Position numbers and translations under genes: made by a program. A stretch of DNA of 64,000 nt, taken from contig JAFVAY010000011.1 of assembly GCA_017480325.1 (NCBI GenBank), forward strand, positions 152,178-216,177, read 5' to 3'. Origin of the DNA: Clostridiales bacterium. Lineage in GTDB: Bacteria > Bacillota > Clostridia > Saccharofermentanales > Saccharofermentanaceae. The notes beneath the pieces were generated by a model, which was not told the DNA's origin, made no database searches, and was given only the letters and a program-made list of their open reading frames with translations. Of the stretch, positions 45,461 to 54,018 are shown piece by piece (within the stretch, counting starts at the first letter, position 1; each line of letters starts with the position of its first letter).

Positions 45461-45489
45461 TTGAAAAATAAGCGTATAACTTGTAGAAT
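45461..45489 (+). promoter_or_regulatory. Internal promoter for tuf
   Basis: TTGAAA (45461-45466), 17 bp, TAGAAT (45484-45489) in the 139-bp fusA-tuf gap; the predicted leader is about 73 nt. This suggests tuf can be expressed apart from the rest of the operon. Confidence 0.55.
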
Positions 45490-45568
45490 AGGTGCTATCG
45501 CTTGATCAAAGCTGATAAAGAGAAAAAGATCTACGGATCAACTTAAATTCTTAGGAGGAATTTGAAAA

Positions 45569-46771
45569 ATGGCTAAGGAAAAGTTCGTACGTAACAAGCC
45601 ACACGTAAACATTGGAACAATTGGTCACGTTGACCACGGTAAGACAACTCTTACAGCTGCAATCACGAAGGTTCTCGCTATGAAGGGCGGAGCTGAGTTC
45701 AAGGATTATGGCAACATCGACTCCGCACCGGAGGAGAGAGCTCGTGGTATCACGATCAACACAGCTCACGTTGAGTATGAGACAGATGCACGTCACTATG
45801 CACACGTTGACTGCCCCGGCCACGCTGACTATGTAAAGAACATGATCACCGGTGCTGCTCAGATGGACGGTGCTATCCTCGTAGTTTCCGCTTCTGACGG
45901 CCCGATGCCTCAGACAAGAGAGCACATCCTTCTTGCAAGACAGGTTGGCGTTCCTTATATCGTAGTATTCATGAACAAGTGCGATCAGGTTGATGACGAG
46001 GAGCTCCTCGAGCTCGTTGAGATGGACATCAGAGACCTTCTCAATCAGTACGAGTTCCCCGGTGATGACACACCTATCATCAGAGGCTCCGCTCTTACAG
46101 CTCTTGAGTCTTCTTCTACAGATCCCGATGCTCCCGAGTATGCTCCTATCGTTGAGCTTATGAAGGCTGTTGACGATTATATTGCTACACCTGAGAGACC
46201 TACAGATAAGCCTTTCCTTATGCCTGTTGAGGATGTATTCACAATCACAGGTCGTGGAACAGTTGCTACAGGCCGTCTCGAGAGAGGTGTCGTTAAGGTT
46301 GGTGACGCTGCTGAGATCGTTGGTCTTGAGGAAGAGCCCAAGTCCACAACTATCACAGGTGTTGAGATGTTCCGTAAGATGATGGATCAGGCTGAGGCCG
46401 GTGATAACATCGGATGCCTCCTCCGTGGTATCGATCGTAAGGAAGTTGAGAGAGGCCAGGTTATCTCTAAGCCCGGTTCTGTTACACCTCACACAAAGTT
46501 CGAGGGTCAGGTTTACGTTCTTACAAAGGACGAGGGTGGCCGTCATAAGCCCTTCTTCGATGGATATCGTCCTCAGTTCTACTTCAGAACGACAGACGTT
46601 ACAGGTGTTGCTCACCTTCCCGAGGGCACAGAGATGTGCATGCCCGGTGACCACGTAACAATCTCCGTTGAGCTCATCACTCCTATCGCTATGGAGCAGG
46701 GTCTCAAGTTCGCTATCCGTGAGGGTGGCCACACAGTTGGTGCCGGTACAGTTTCCAAGATCGTTGAGTAA
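45569..46771 (+). CDS. tuf: Elongation factor Tu
   Basis: A 400-residue EF-Tu with [10 protein letters not shown] (P-loop), [14 protein letters not shown] (switch I), [12 protein letters not shown] (switch II), NKCD and the C-terminal beta-barrel domains ending [15 protein letters not shown]. It delivers aminoacyl-tRNA to the ribosome. The codon bias is very strong, so a 393-residue open frame opposite it is an artefact. AGGAGGA precedes the ATG and a strong terminator follows. Confidence 0.98.
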   Translation: MAKEKFVRNKPHVNIGTIGHVDHGKTTLTAAITKVLAMKGGAEFKDYGNIDSAPEERARGITINTAHVEYETDARHYAHVDCPGHADYVKNMITGAAQMDGAILVVSASDGPMPQTREHILLARQVGVPYIVVFMNKCDQVDDEELLELVEMDIRDLLNQYEFPGDDTPIIRGSALTALESSSTDPDAPEYAPIVELMKAVDDYIATPERPTDKPFLMPVEDVFTITGRGTVATGRLERGVVKVGDAAEIVGLEEEPKSTTITGVEMFRKMMDQAEAGDNIGCLLRGIDRKEVERGQVISKPGSVTPHTKFEGQVYVLTKDEGGRHKPFFDGYRPQFYFRTTDVTGVAHLPEGTEMCMPGDHVTISVELITPIAMEQGLKFAIREGGHTVGAGTVSKIVE

Positions 46772-46799
46772 TCAACAGTCAGAATAAAGTGCTTAAGAG

Positions 46800-46824
46800 G
46801 GCTCCGGATTATCCGGAGCCTTTT
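46800..46824 (+). terminator. Terminator of the str operon
   Basis: GGCTCCGG (46800-46807), a 5-nt loop, CCGGAGCC (46813-46820), TTTT. Confidence 0.85.
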
Positions 46825-46873
46825 AATTATCAATGTTTACAGTATCGCAAAATTTATAAAGCCTGTTAGATAA

Positions 46874-46888
46874 TATAATGGCAGTATG
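46874..46888 (+). promoter_or_regulatory. Putative leaderless promoter/start of the FIST-GGDEF gene
   Basis: A perfect TATAAT (46874-46879) ends exactly 6 nt before the ATG at 46886, and no Shine-Dalgarno is present. Transcription would start at the A of the ATG. The -35 is poor. Confidence 0.45.
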
Positions 46889-48655
46889 AAACAGATACAG
46901 TTCGAATACGAGAATGACAGCTCCTTAAGACAGGAGCTTAACAGGATAGACAAGTGGAGGATGAAGAACGGAGCATCCTGTATGCTTTTCCATGTATTCT
47001 CCGACACCCTCGAGGTGGAGAAGGTCCGTCACGTCTGCAGCCTCATCGAGTTTACACTTCCGGATGCCGTGTATGCGGGCTGTACCACCAACGGCAATGT
47101 CTCCAACGGACTTCTGAGTGACGCCCATATCATAATTACATGTACGGTCTTCGAGGATCCGTCCTCCAAGGTGACAGCCATACAGCTTCCTCTTACCGAT
47201 GAGACCGAGCCTCAGGTGTCGGAGGCTATTGCCGACATAGTGAAGCAGCACGAGTGGGTCAAGGCCATCGAGCTTCTGGTTACCATAAGGGGGCTGTCAA
47301 TGACTAAGTTCTGTGAGGACTTAAGCTGTATTAAGGAAGATGTAAAGATCTTCGGCGGCGGAGCGCTGTCAAATGACATCAACAACGAGTCTTCCTTCGT
47401 GTTCTCAAGCGGGGCAGATTGCTCGGAGCATGCGGCTGTCTTTATCCTCATAGGAGGAGAGAATCTCAGTATTTACACCGAATGGGTTACCGGCTGGAGG
47501 CCTCTGGGCAGAAGACTTAAGATCACCAGGGCAGACCATGCGATCCTTAACGAGCTCGATAACAAGCCTGCTTACGATACGTACTACAAATACCTTAATA
47601 TCGCGAATGATGAGCACTTCTTCCAGCACACACTTGAGTTTCCGTTTATGTACAAGCATAACGAGGTTAATCTGTTAAGAGCTCCTACGGCATGTCTCCC
47701 CGACGGAAGTCTTATTATGAGTGCGGACGTTGAAGAGGGTGTAGAGACATATATGGCCTATGGAGATCCGTGGATAATACTTGAGAATGTTAACGGAGCA
47801 GGTGAGAGATTGTCTGACTTCGAGCCACAGGCAATTTATCTGTTCTCATGTGCGGCAAGACGTGCATTCTGGGGCAACGAAGGCTCCAATAGAGAGACGT
47901 CTCCCTTCCAGGATATTGCTTCGACCACCGGGTTTTATACCTCCGGAGAGTTTATGAGAACAGGAAGAGATCTTAATCTTCATAATGTAACTCTAGCTAT
48001 AGTCGGTCTTAGAGAGGGACCCGCTTCGGGCATGGCCCACAACTTCAGGATCAAGGACCATACACTCGACGGGCAGGCTTCGCTTGTTAACAGGCTCGCG
48101 AACTTTGTCCACGCTGCCACAGAGGAGCTCGAGGAGACTAACAGAATGCTGGAGCTGTCGTCTATTACCGACGGTCTGACGAAGCTTCTTAACCGTACGG
48201 AGATACAGCACAGGATTACTGCCTCTAATAAGAAGCACACTGACACTCCCGATCAGGTTCCGGCACCGTCTCTTATAATGCTCGATATAGATGACTTTAA
48301 GAAGGTCAACGATACCTTCGGCCACAGGGAGGGGGACAACGTTCTTCGAACATTAAGTCATATAATGACAGATGAGTGCGCCAAGGCCGATCCCGATATC
48401 AGCATAGGAAGATGGGGTGGAGAGGAGTTCATGATACTTATTCCGAATACACTTCCCTATGAGCCTCAAGAGCTGGCCGAAGTCATACGTAAGGCCTTCT
48501 CCGCCTGTGTGTTCGAGGTGTCGGGAAGTCACACCATATCTCTCGGAGTTACCACGGGGATAACCGGGGAGCACGTGGATATTCTATGCGGACGTGTGGA
48601 TGATGCCCTTTATGAGGCTAAGAGAAGCGGTAAGGACAGAGTCGTAATTAAGTAA
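46886..48655 (+). CDS. FIST-domain diguanylate cyclase
   Basis: A 589-residue soluble protein: FIST_N (about 35-225, with the AGCTTNGNVSNGLL segment), FIST_C (about 230-375), a short coiled linker and a GGDEF domain (about 420-589). The active motif is GGEEF (511-515), an active variant, and the metal Asp is in MLDIDDFKKVNDTFGH. No RxxD I-site is present five residues before it. FIST domains are thought to sense small ligands such as amino acids, so this would tie an intracellular signal to c-di-GMP production. Together with the neighbouring minus-strand GGDEF gene it forms a convergent pair. Confidence 0.9.
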   Translation: MKQIQFEYENDSSLRQELNRIDKWRMKNGASCMLFHVFSDTLEVEKVRHVCSLIEFTLPDAVYAGCTTNGNVSNGLLSDAHIIITCTVFEDPSSKVTAIQLPLTDETEPQVSEAIADIVKQHEWVKAIELLVTIRGLSMTKFCEDLSCIKEDVKIFGGGALSNDINNESSFVFSSGADCSEHAAVFILIGGENLSIYTEWVTGWRPLGRRLKITRADHAILNELDNKPAYDTYYKYLNIANDEHFFQHTLEFPFMYKHNEVNLLRAPTACLPDGSLIMSADVEEGVETYMAYGDPWIILENVNGAGERLSDFEPQAIYLFSCAARRAFWGNEGSNRETSPFQDIASTTGFYTSGEFMRTGRDLNLHNVTLAIVGLREGPASGMAHNFRIKDHTLDGQASLVNRLANFVHAATEELEETNRMLELSSITDGLTKLLNRTEIQHRITASNKKHTDTPDQVPAPSLIMLDIDDFKKVNDTFGHREGDNVLRTLSHIMTDECAKADPDISIGRWGGEEFMILIPNTLPYEPQELAEVIRKAFSACVFEVSGSHTISLGVTTGITGEHVDILCGRVDDALYEAKRSGKDRVVIK

Positions 48656-48670
48656 GTACGGCGGTTCGGA

Positions 48671-49822
48671 TCAGCGTCCCATGTGGTGAAGCTGTTTCTC
48701 CTCATATAGCTTCTCATCGGCAAGAGCGATGAATTCTCTCACATTCTTAATAGAATCATTCCAGGCTGCGATGCCGATGCTTAGGGTCAGGTCGTAGGGA
48801 GACTTCGCCTTGTCGTTAAGCTTCTTAAGCTCCTCTTTAATGGCCGAAGCGGCGGCCTCTATATCGTCCTCGGACTCGACCTCCAGTATCACGGTGAACT
48901 CGTCTCCTCCGTAGCGTGCCAGAAGCGGTTTCTTCTTACTGTCGGTAAGGCTTTTCTTCATGGCGTCGGAGATCCTTACCAGAGCGGCGTCTCCCTCTAC
49001 GTGCCCGTAGGTGTCGTTGATGCTCTTGAAGAAGTTCGCGTCGATCATCATAAGATACAGCAGGGTGCTTTTCTCGCTCTGGGACTTCATTCTCCTTGCC
49101 AGATGCCACATAAGCTCTCTTCTGTTGGACAGCCTCGTGAGGGGGTCCAGGGAGATGGAGTTCTCCAGGAAGTTGAAGTACAGCATCAGCATCGAAAAGG
49201 TGAGTGCGGCACATGCCACCGGCATGGACGGCATGAAAAACTGCAGAATGCCTGCAACGGCAGGAGGTATCGGAAAGAGCGCCAGAGTTATTACTCTGTT
49301 CTTATCGATATAGTTGGGTTCCTTCAAGGCTCCTGATAAGGCTCTGTATATAGCGATCCCCACATAGACGTAGGCGAAGAGATACTGAAGTGCAAACAGG
49401 CTTCCTCTGTGATAGACGCCGTTATCCATGTAGAAGAAGAAACCGTAGCCTATATTCACCAGTGTCATCACCAGCTGTATATAGGCAGGGATTCCGGCTA
49501 TCATCTTACTTTTGTTGCTTGTGGCAAAGGTGGTAAGCCTTAAAGATTCAAAGTACAGGAACCAGTAGTAGCACATTAGCGTGGTGCTCATGAAGTAAAG
49601 GGACTTGAAGACAATGATGGCTAAGCCGCTCGACGGTATGAGTCCGCTTATCATAAGGAAGGCTATATTGTCCGAGATCATGAAGGCCAGCATATAGGCC
49701 AACGCCTTAATGAACTGTCTGGCAGAGGTCATCTGAGTGACACCCAAAGACTTGACCATCACAAGGATTACTATGAATATGCAGAATATATTGATCTCAG
49801 TATAGATAATAGGATATTCCAT
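48671..49822 (-). CDS. Membrane-bound GGDEF diguanylate cyclase
   Basis: A 383-residue protein with six to seven N-terminal transmembrane helices (about 8-215) and a C-terminal GGDEF domain (about 220-383). The active motif GGDEF is at 305-309 and the metal-binding Asp in MMIDANFFKSINDTYGH; no I-site is visible. The membrane part probably senses a signal at or in the membrane. A minus-strand extended -10 (TGTTACAAT, 49849-49841) and an AAGGTAAGG site support the start. It ends 15 bp from the convergent FIST-GGDEF gene. Confidence 0.9.
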   Translation of the reverse strand: MEYPIIYTEINIFCIFIVILVMVKSLGVTQMTSARQFIKALAYMLAFMISDNIAFLMISGLIPSSGLAIIVFKSLYFMSTTLMCYYWFLYFESLRLTTFATSNKSKMIAGIPAYIQLVMTLVNIGYGFFFYMDNGVYHRGSLFALQYLFAYVYVGIAIYRALSGALKEPNYIDKNRVITLALFPIPPAVAGILQFFMPSMPVACAALTFSMLMLYFNFLENSISLDPLTRLSNRRELMWHLARRMKSQSEKSTLLYLMMIDANFFKSINDTYGHVEGDAALVRISDAMKKSLTDSKKKPLLARYGGDEFTVILEVESEDDIEAAASAIKEELKKLNDKAKSPYDLTLSIGIAAWNDSIKNVREFIALADEKLYEEKQLHHMGR

Positions 49823-49840
49823 AAGCCTTACCTTGTGGCA

Positions 49841-49849
49841 ATTGTAACA
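49841..49849 (-). promoter_or_regulatory. Extended -10 promoter for the membrane GGDEF gene
   Basis: Minus-strand TGTTACAAT (49849-49841); the leader would be about 12 nt. Confidence 0.4.
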
Positions 49850-49877
49850 TATGCGGGGTGCGGCTATGAAGCATTTA

Positions 49878-49886
49878 TGTTATTAT
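49878..49886 (+). promoter_or_regulatory. Extended -10 promoter for lysA
   Basis: TGTTATTAT (49878-49886), predicted start near 49893 and a leader of about 28 nt. The gap is too short for a lysine riboswitch, and none is seen. Confidence 0.4.
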
Positions 49887-49920
49887 CCATACATTGTTTT
49901 GATGTAGGAAGATAAAGAAT

Positions 49921-51195
49921 ATGGAGAAAAAATCTTTTGTAACCAAAGAGCAGATAGAGCAGATCGTTAAGACCTACCCCACGCCCTTCCACATATATGA
50001 TGAGGCCGGGATCAGGGCTAACTGTGAGGCTGTAAAGGAGGCATTCGCCTGGAACAAGGGCTTCAGAGAATACTTCGCGGTTAAGGCGACCCCGAACCCT
50101 TATATAATGAATATTCTTAAGGAATACGATATCGGCTTCGACTGCTCTTCCGAGGCTGAGCTGGTGCTCTCGGGGGCTGTAGGCGCTGACGGAGAACACA
50201 TTATGTTCTCGTCGAATGATACCCCTGCCTGTGAATATAAGCTGGCCTACGATATGGGTGCCATCATTAACCTCGACGATATCACGCATATTCCGTTCCT
50301 GGATGAGATCATCGGTGACAAGTATCCGGAGGTCATGAGCTGCAGATATAATCCCGGCGGAGTGGTCACCATGAGTAACGGAATCATGGATAATCCGGGA
50401 GATGCGAAGTATGGCATGACCGAGGAGCAACTCATCGAGGCTTACCGGATGCTCAAGGACAGAGGCGTTAAGAGATTCGGTATACACGCCTTTATCATCA
50501 GTAATACTTTGACTAACGACTATTATCCGATGCTGGCGGGTCAGCTCTTTGAGCTCGTGGCAAGGATAGAGAAGCAGGTGGGGATCAAGTTCGCCTTCGT
50601 GAACCTAAGCGGAGGCGTCGGCGTAGCCTACAAGCCCGATCAGACGCCTAACGATATCCGTGTCATAGGGGAGGGAGTTCGTCGTAAGTACGAGGAGATC
50701 CTTGTTCCTGCCGGCATGGGTGATGTGGCTATATTTACCGAGATGGGAAGATTCATGTTGGCTCCCTACGGAGAGCTTATCACCAAGGCAATACACGAGA
50801 AGCATATCTATAAGGAATATATAGGCGTCGATGCCTGTGCGGCCAATCTTATGAGACCTGCTATGTACGGCGCTTATCATCATATCACGGTGCTCGGCAA
50901 GGAGAACGAGCCCTGCGATCATAAGTATGATATCACCGGCTCGCTTTGTGAGAACAACGATAAGTTCGCCGTAGACCGTATGCTTCCGAAGATCGAGATG
51001 GGAGACTATCTGGCTATCCATGACGCCGGCGCTCACGGCTTTGCCATGGGTTATAACTATAACGGACGGTTGAAGTCGGCTGAGCTGCTCCTTAAGACTG
51101 ACGGCACTGTCAAGCTTATTAGAAGAGCGGAGACACTGAACGATTATTACGCTACCTTTGACTTCGGCGAATACGGAGACAAGCTTATAAGATGA
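49921..51195 (+). CDS. lysA: Diaminopimelate decarboxylase
   Basis: A 424-residue fold-III PLP enzyme that makes L-lysine from meso-DAP. The PLP lysine is Lys55 (YFAVKATPNP); other motifs are DCSSEAELVLS, the GIHAFI strand, NLSGGVGV (phosphate site), EMGRFMLAPYG and the second-chain GSLCENNDKFA with AIHDAGAHGFAMGYNYNGR. It has a longer middle than E. coli LysA but fits the clostridial form. AGGAAGA lies before the ATG. Its stop overlaps the YfhO-like gene (ATGA), so that protein is translationally coupled to it. Confidence 0.9.
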   Translation: MEKKSFVTKEQIEQIVKTYPTPFHIYDEAGIRANCEAVKEAFAWNKGFREYFAVKATPNPYIMNILKEYDIGFDCSSEAELVLSGAVGADGEHIMFSSNDTPACEYKLAYDMGAIINLDDITHIPFLDEIIGDKYPEVMSCRYNPGGVVTMSNGIMDNPGDAKYGMTEEQLIEAYRMLKDRGVKRFGIHAFIISNTLTNDYYPMLAGQLFELVARIEKQVGIKFAFVNLSGGVGVAYKPDQTPNDIRVIGEGVRRKYEEILVPAGMGDVAIFTEMGRFMLAPYGELITKAIHEKHIYKEYIGVDACAANLMRPAMYGAYHHITVLGKENEPCDHKYDITGSLCENNDKFAVDRMLPKIEMGDYLAIHDAGAHGFAMGYNYNGRLKSAELLLKTDGTVKLIRRAETLNDYYATFDFGEYGDKLIR

Positions 51196-53378
51196 GCGGT
51201 TTCTTCGGTAAGCATAAGCTTCTTAAGGATGCGTTGATCGTAGCCTTGATCTGCGTGCTTATGCTTGTCGTGATGGAGATAAGGCAGCCTTATTTCTTCC
51301 TTCAGGACGATAACTGTGATGCCTATATCTGCCAGTATGTCCACTCCTTAAGGTCTGTGGCTCAGGGGGAGTTTCCATACTATAACTTCCACCAGCTCGG
51401 AGGCACAGGGTTCCTCGATAAGGGCCAGACCGGGCAGCTTAATCCCTTCGTATATGCGGGAGGTATTCTGAGTAAGCTGTTCTTAGGTCATCTGTGCGGT
51501 ACCTGTGATTTTACTGCGGCACTCTACCTGACCCTCGGTGCAGTGGGTATGATGATATACCTCGAGAAGCGCTTCAGGCTTCAGCGTTATGTTACCATGA
51601 TCGGCGCCATAGCCTGGAGCTTTAATTCCTTCACGATCTACTGCGGAAGCAACTGGATGATAGCGATCATAGTTACCGGACTTCTTCCGTGGATATTCTT
51701 AGGCACTATGTACCTTCAGGAGCATGACGGGCTCAAGGCTCTTGTAATAGCTGCGATACCTAAGGTGCTACTGTTCTACGGAGGACATCCTCAGTACTTT
51801 GTGTACGCCGTAATCTTCGATTTCTTGTTCGCTCTGACATGGGAGCTTATCTTCTCGGGCAAGGGGCTGAGGCTTAAATCCGCGTGGAGGCTCACAAGGA
51901 AATACTTTGTAAGCGGGCTTCTTCTGACGTTGTGGAGTTTGCCTCTTCTGGGACCCATGTACAGGGCAATGAAGATGGCTGCCGACAGATCGGGAACGCT
52001 CGGATGGGATGACTTTATAGTCGCGGTATATAAGATCAAGGATCTGATCAGGGGACTTATTAATCCTCTGGTACAGAACGATATAACCAGAAAGGTCCTT
52101 GAGACCGGAGAAGAGGTGGACTTCATAGATGAGCTCACGTCGACGCAGAAGAATATGTCTCACATAGGCTTCATACTGGTATTCTCGGCGCTTCTCGGAT
52201 TAGTACATATCATCCTTAACAGAAGGAGAGTAGCAGGAGAGAAGCTTAAGCAGATGTATGCTTTGATACCTGTGGGAGTTATCACCTTCCTGTGGGCATC
52301 GACAACCTGGTTTAACAGGATCATCTACAGAATACCGGTGCTTAATTACTTCAGATACCCCTTCAAGGTGATGCTGTTCTTCGTATTCTTCCTCATATGC
52401 CTGGGCTGCATTACTCTGGAGATGCTTATCGATGATCAGAAGACCAGGATCAATAATATGAAGTTTATTAAGGTGTCGCTGGTAGCTATAGAGTGCGTCA
52501 ATTTGTTTCTGCTGTATATACTTCTTCCGGTAAGATACTTCGGTGTGTATACAAACAGTCCGATTCCCTTCGAGGAGCCCTGGATAGATGACCTTAGGGG
52601 AAGCCGATATGTGACTGTAATGGACAGGCCGTACTACTGGGAACTCTACAGCTTCTACAAGACCGATGAAGACGGGTATACTGAGCAGATCAATCACGCC
52701 ACGAGAGTTCCCCGGGATACTGCGGCGCTGCTGTCCAATAACTACGCGACCTATTACGGTATCGATAATATCTGCGGCTATGATCTTCTTACTACCGTCG
52801 AGACTACTGAGGCTAATCAGGAGTTGATATCTCATTTCGAGGAGATCGGGGGAAGCGTAGGCGAGGTATATGAAGACATGATCCCGTCTCTCAGGGCACG
52901 TGCAGTCAAGTACTATGTAACCATCCCGGATCATTCTGACGAGGTGGAGGAGGAGCTAGCTCCCTACGGCATTGTCCGCTTCAGAGAGGATGATAACAGA
53001 GTGATCTTCGCGGACCCGCTGGCATGTGCCAGGGCTTATGCCAACGGCGGAAGCGACGAGGTGCAGCTCGAGGAGCATGTTAATTACCTTAAGGTAACGA
53101 CTCCCGAGGTCTTCGCGGGAGGAAGCGTAACGGTGTGCTTTAATCACGACAGAAGATTCGTGGCGACCGTGGACGGGCAGGCTTTCCCTATAACCGACAG
53201 GGGAGATCACGCCGACATGACGGTGAGTGATGTGCCCGCCGGCTCTCACGAGGTGATCTTCAGATTCGTGGATCGCACCTTCAGAAACTGCGTGATATTT
53301 ACGCTGGCGGTGACTGCACTGCTGTTTGCAGGGCACCGGGTCTTCCGCAGAGTCAAAAATAATTCTACGAAAAGTTAA
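51192..53378 (+). CDS. YfhO-like multi-membrane protein (probable GT-C glycosyltransferase)
   Basis: A 728-residue protein with about 12-13 transmembrane helices in the first 440 residues, a long extracytoplasmic region (about 450-690) and a last C-terminal helix. The N-terminal loop carries the FLQDDNCDAY acidic motif and FHQLGGTGFLDKGQTGQLNP, as in YfhO-family proteins, which are GT-C-fold enzymes proposed to glycosylate wall polymers such as lipoteichoic acid. The function is inferred from the family. It overlaps lysA by 4 bp. Confidence 0.8.
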   Translation: MSGFFGKHKLLKDALIVALICVLMLVVMEIRQPYFFLQDDNCDAYICQYVHSLRSVAQGEFPYYNFHQLGGTGFLDKGQTGQLNPFVYAGGILSKLFLGHLCGTCDFTAALYLTLGAVGMMIYLEKRFRLQRYVTMIGAIAWSFNSFTIYCGSNWMIAIIVTGLLPWIFLGTMYLQEHDGLKALVIAAIPKVLLFYGGHPQYFVYAVIFDFLFALTWELIFSGKGLRLKSAWRLTRKYFVSGLLLTLWSLPLLGPMYRAMKMAADRSGTLGWDDFIVAVYKIKDLIRGLINPLVQNDITRKVLETGEEVDFIDELTSTQKNMSHIGFILVFSALLGLVHIILNRRRVAGEKLKQMYALIPVGVITFLWASTTWFNRIIYRIPVLNYFRYPFKVMLFFVFFLICLGCITLEMLIDDQKTRINNMKFIKVSLVAIECVNLFLLYILLPVRYFGVYTNSPIPFEEPWIDDLRGSRYVTVMDRPYYWELYSFYKTDEDGYTEQINHATRVPRDTAALLSNNYATYYGIDNICGYDLLTTVETTEANQELISHFEEIGGSVGEVYEDMIPSLRARAVKYYVTIPDHSDEVEEELAPYGIVRFREDDNRVIFADPLACARAYANGGSDEVQLEEHVNYLKVTTPEVFAGGSVTVCFNHDRRFVATVDGQAFPITDRGDHADMTVSDVPAGSHEVIFRFVDRTFRNCVIFTLAVTALLFAGHRVFRRVKNNSTKS

Positions 53379-53385
53379 GAAATAC

Positions 53386-53414
53386 TTTACACCAGGTTTA
53401 ATATCATATATAAT
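53386..53414 (+). promoter_or_regulatory. Near-consensus promoter of the pot operon
   Basis: TTTACA (53386-53391), 17 bp, TATAAT (53409-53414); predicted start near 53421. Confidence 0.75.
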
Positions 53415-53448
53415 TCATTCCGTTTCGTGAGTTTAATATTAGTAAACT
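53396..53448 (+). promoter_or_regulatory. Candidate autoregulatory operator of the XRE-cupin regulator
   Basis: AGTTTAATATTAGTAAACT (53430-53448) is palindromic in 8 of 9 arm pairs and lies between the start site and ribosome site. Its left half GTTTAATAT recurs at 53396-53404 inside the promoter spacer, 35 bp upstream. Two sites flanking a -10 suggest repression. Confidence 0.5.
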
Positions 53449-53466
53449 TCAAGTTCAGGAGTGAAT

Positions 53467-54006
53467 ATGGAGATCGGACAGAAGATTAAGTTTCTAAGAC
53501 AGCAGAATCAGCTGACTCAGGAGGAGCTGGCAGACAGATGCGAGCTCTCCAAGGGCTTTATCTCGATGCTTGAGCGGGACCAGACATCCCCGTCCATCGC
53601 GACGCTGATGGATATCCTCGAGGCGCTGGGCACCAACCTGAAGGAATTCTTTGACGACGACGAGCAGGATAAGGTGGTTTACGGAGACGATGATTACGCC
53701 GTTAAAGAGGACGCCGAGCTTAAGAACAGGACCTGCTGGCTCATTCCCAATGCACAGAAGAACGAGATGGAGCCTATTCTGGTTACCATCGAGCCTTCGG
53801 GGAGGACATATCCCGATAACCCTCACGAGGGCGAGGAGATAGGATTCGTCCTCGACGGAAACATTACGATCCATATAGGAAAGAATCTTTATAAAGCGAG
53901 AAAGGGCGAGAGTTTCTTCATTAAGCCCGACAGACCGCACTTTATATCAAACGAAGGGAAGAGACCTGCTAAGATACTGTGGATCTCTTCACCGCCGAGT
54001 TTCTGA
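53467..54006 (+). CDS. XRE-cupin transcriptional regulator of polyamine transport
   Basis: The ATG at 53467 has AGGAG 7 nt upstream; a GTG two codons earlier is too close to it. The 179-residue protein has an XRE helix-turn-helix (about 4-60, LTQEELADRCELSKGFISMLER) and a C-terminal cupin_2 barrel (about 105-178, HEGEEIGFVLDGNITIHIG and KPDRPHFISNEG), the PuuR-like architecture. It is the first gene before potABCD with a 12-bp gap, a placement common in Clostridia, so it probably controls this operon in response to polyamines or a metabolite bound in the cupin. Confidence 0.9.
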   Translation: MEIGQKIKFLRQQNQLTQEELADRCELSKGFISMLERDQTSPSIATLMDILEALGTNLKEFFDDDEQDKVVYGDDDYAVKEDAELKNRTCWLIPNAQKNEMEPILVTIEPSGRTYPDNPHEGEEIGFVLDGNITIHIGKNLYKARKGESFFIKPDRPHFISNEGKRPAKILWISSPPSF

Positions 54007-54018
54007 TGGGAGGGTAAC

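Noticed and set aside
45551..46732. 393-residue open frame on the minus strand
   Set aside because: It mirrors tuf, whose extreme codon bias keeps the opposite strand open; no ribosome site and no protein-like motif.
49823..49920. Lysine riboswitch before lysA
   Set aside because: The gap is only 98 bp and shows none of the L-box helices.
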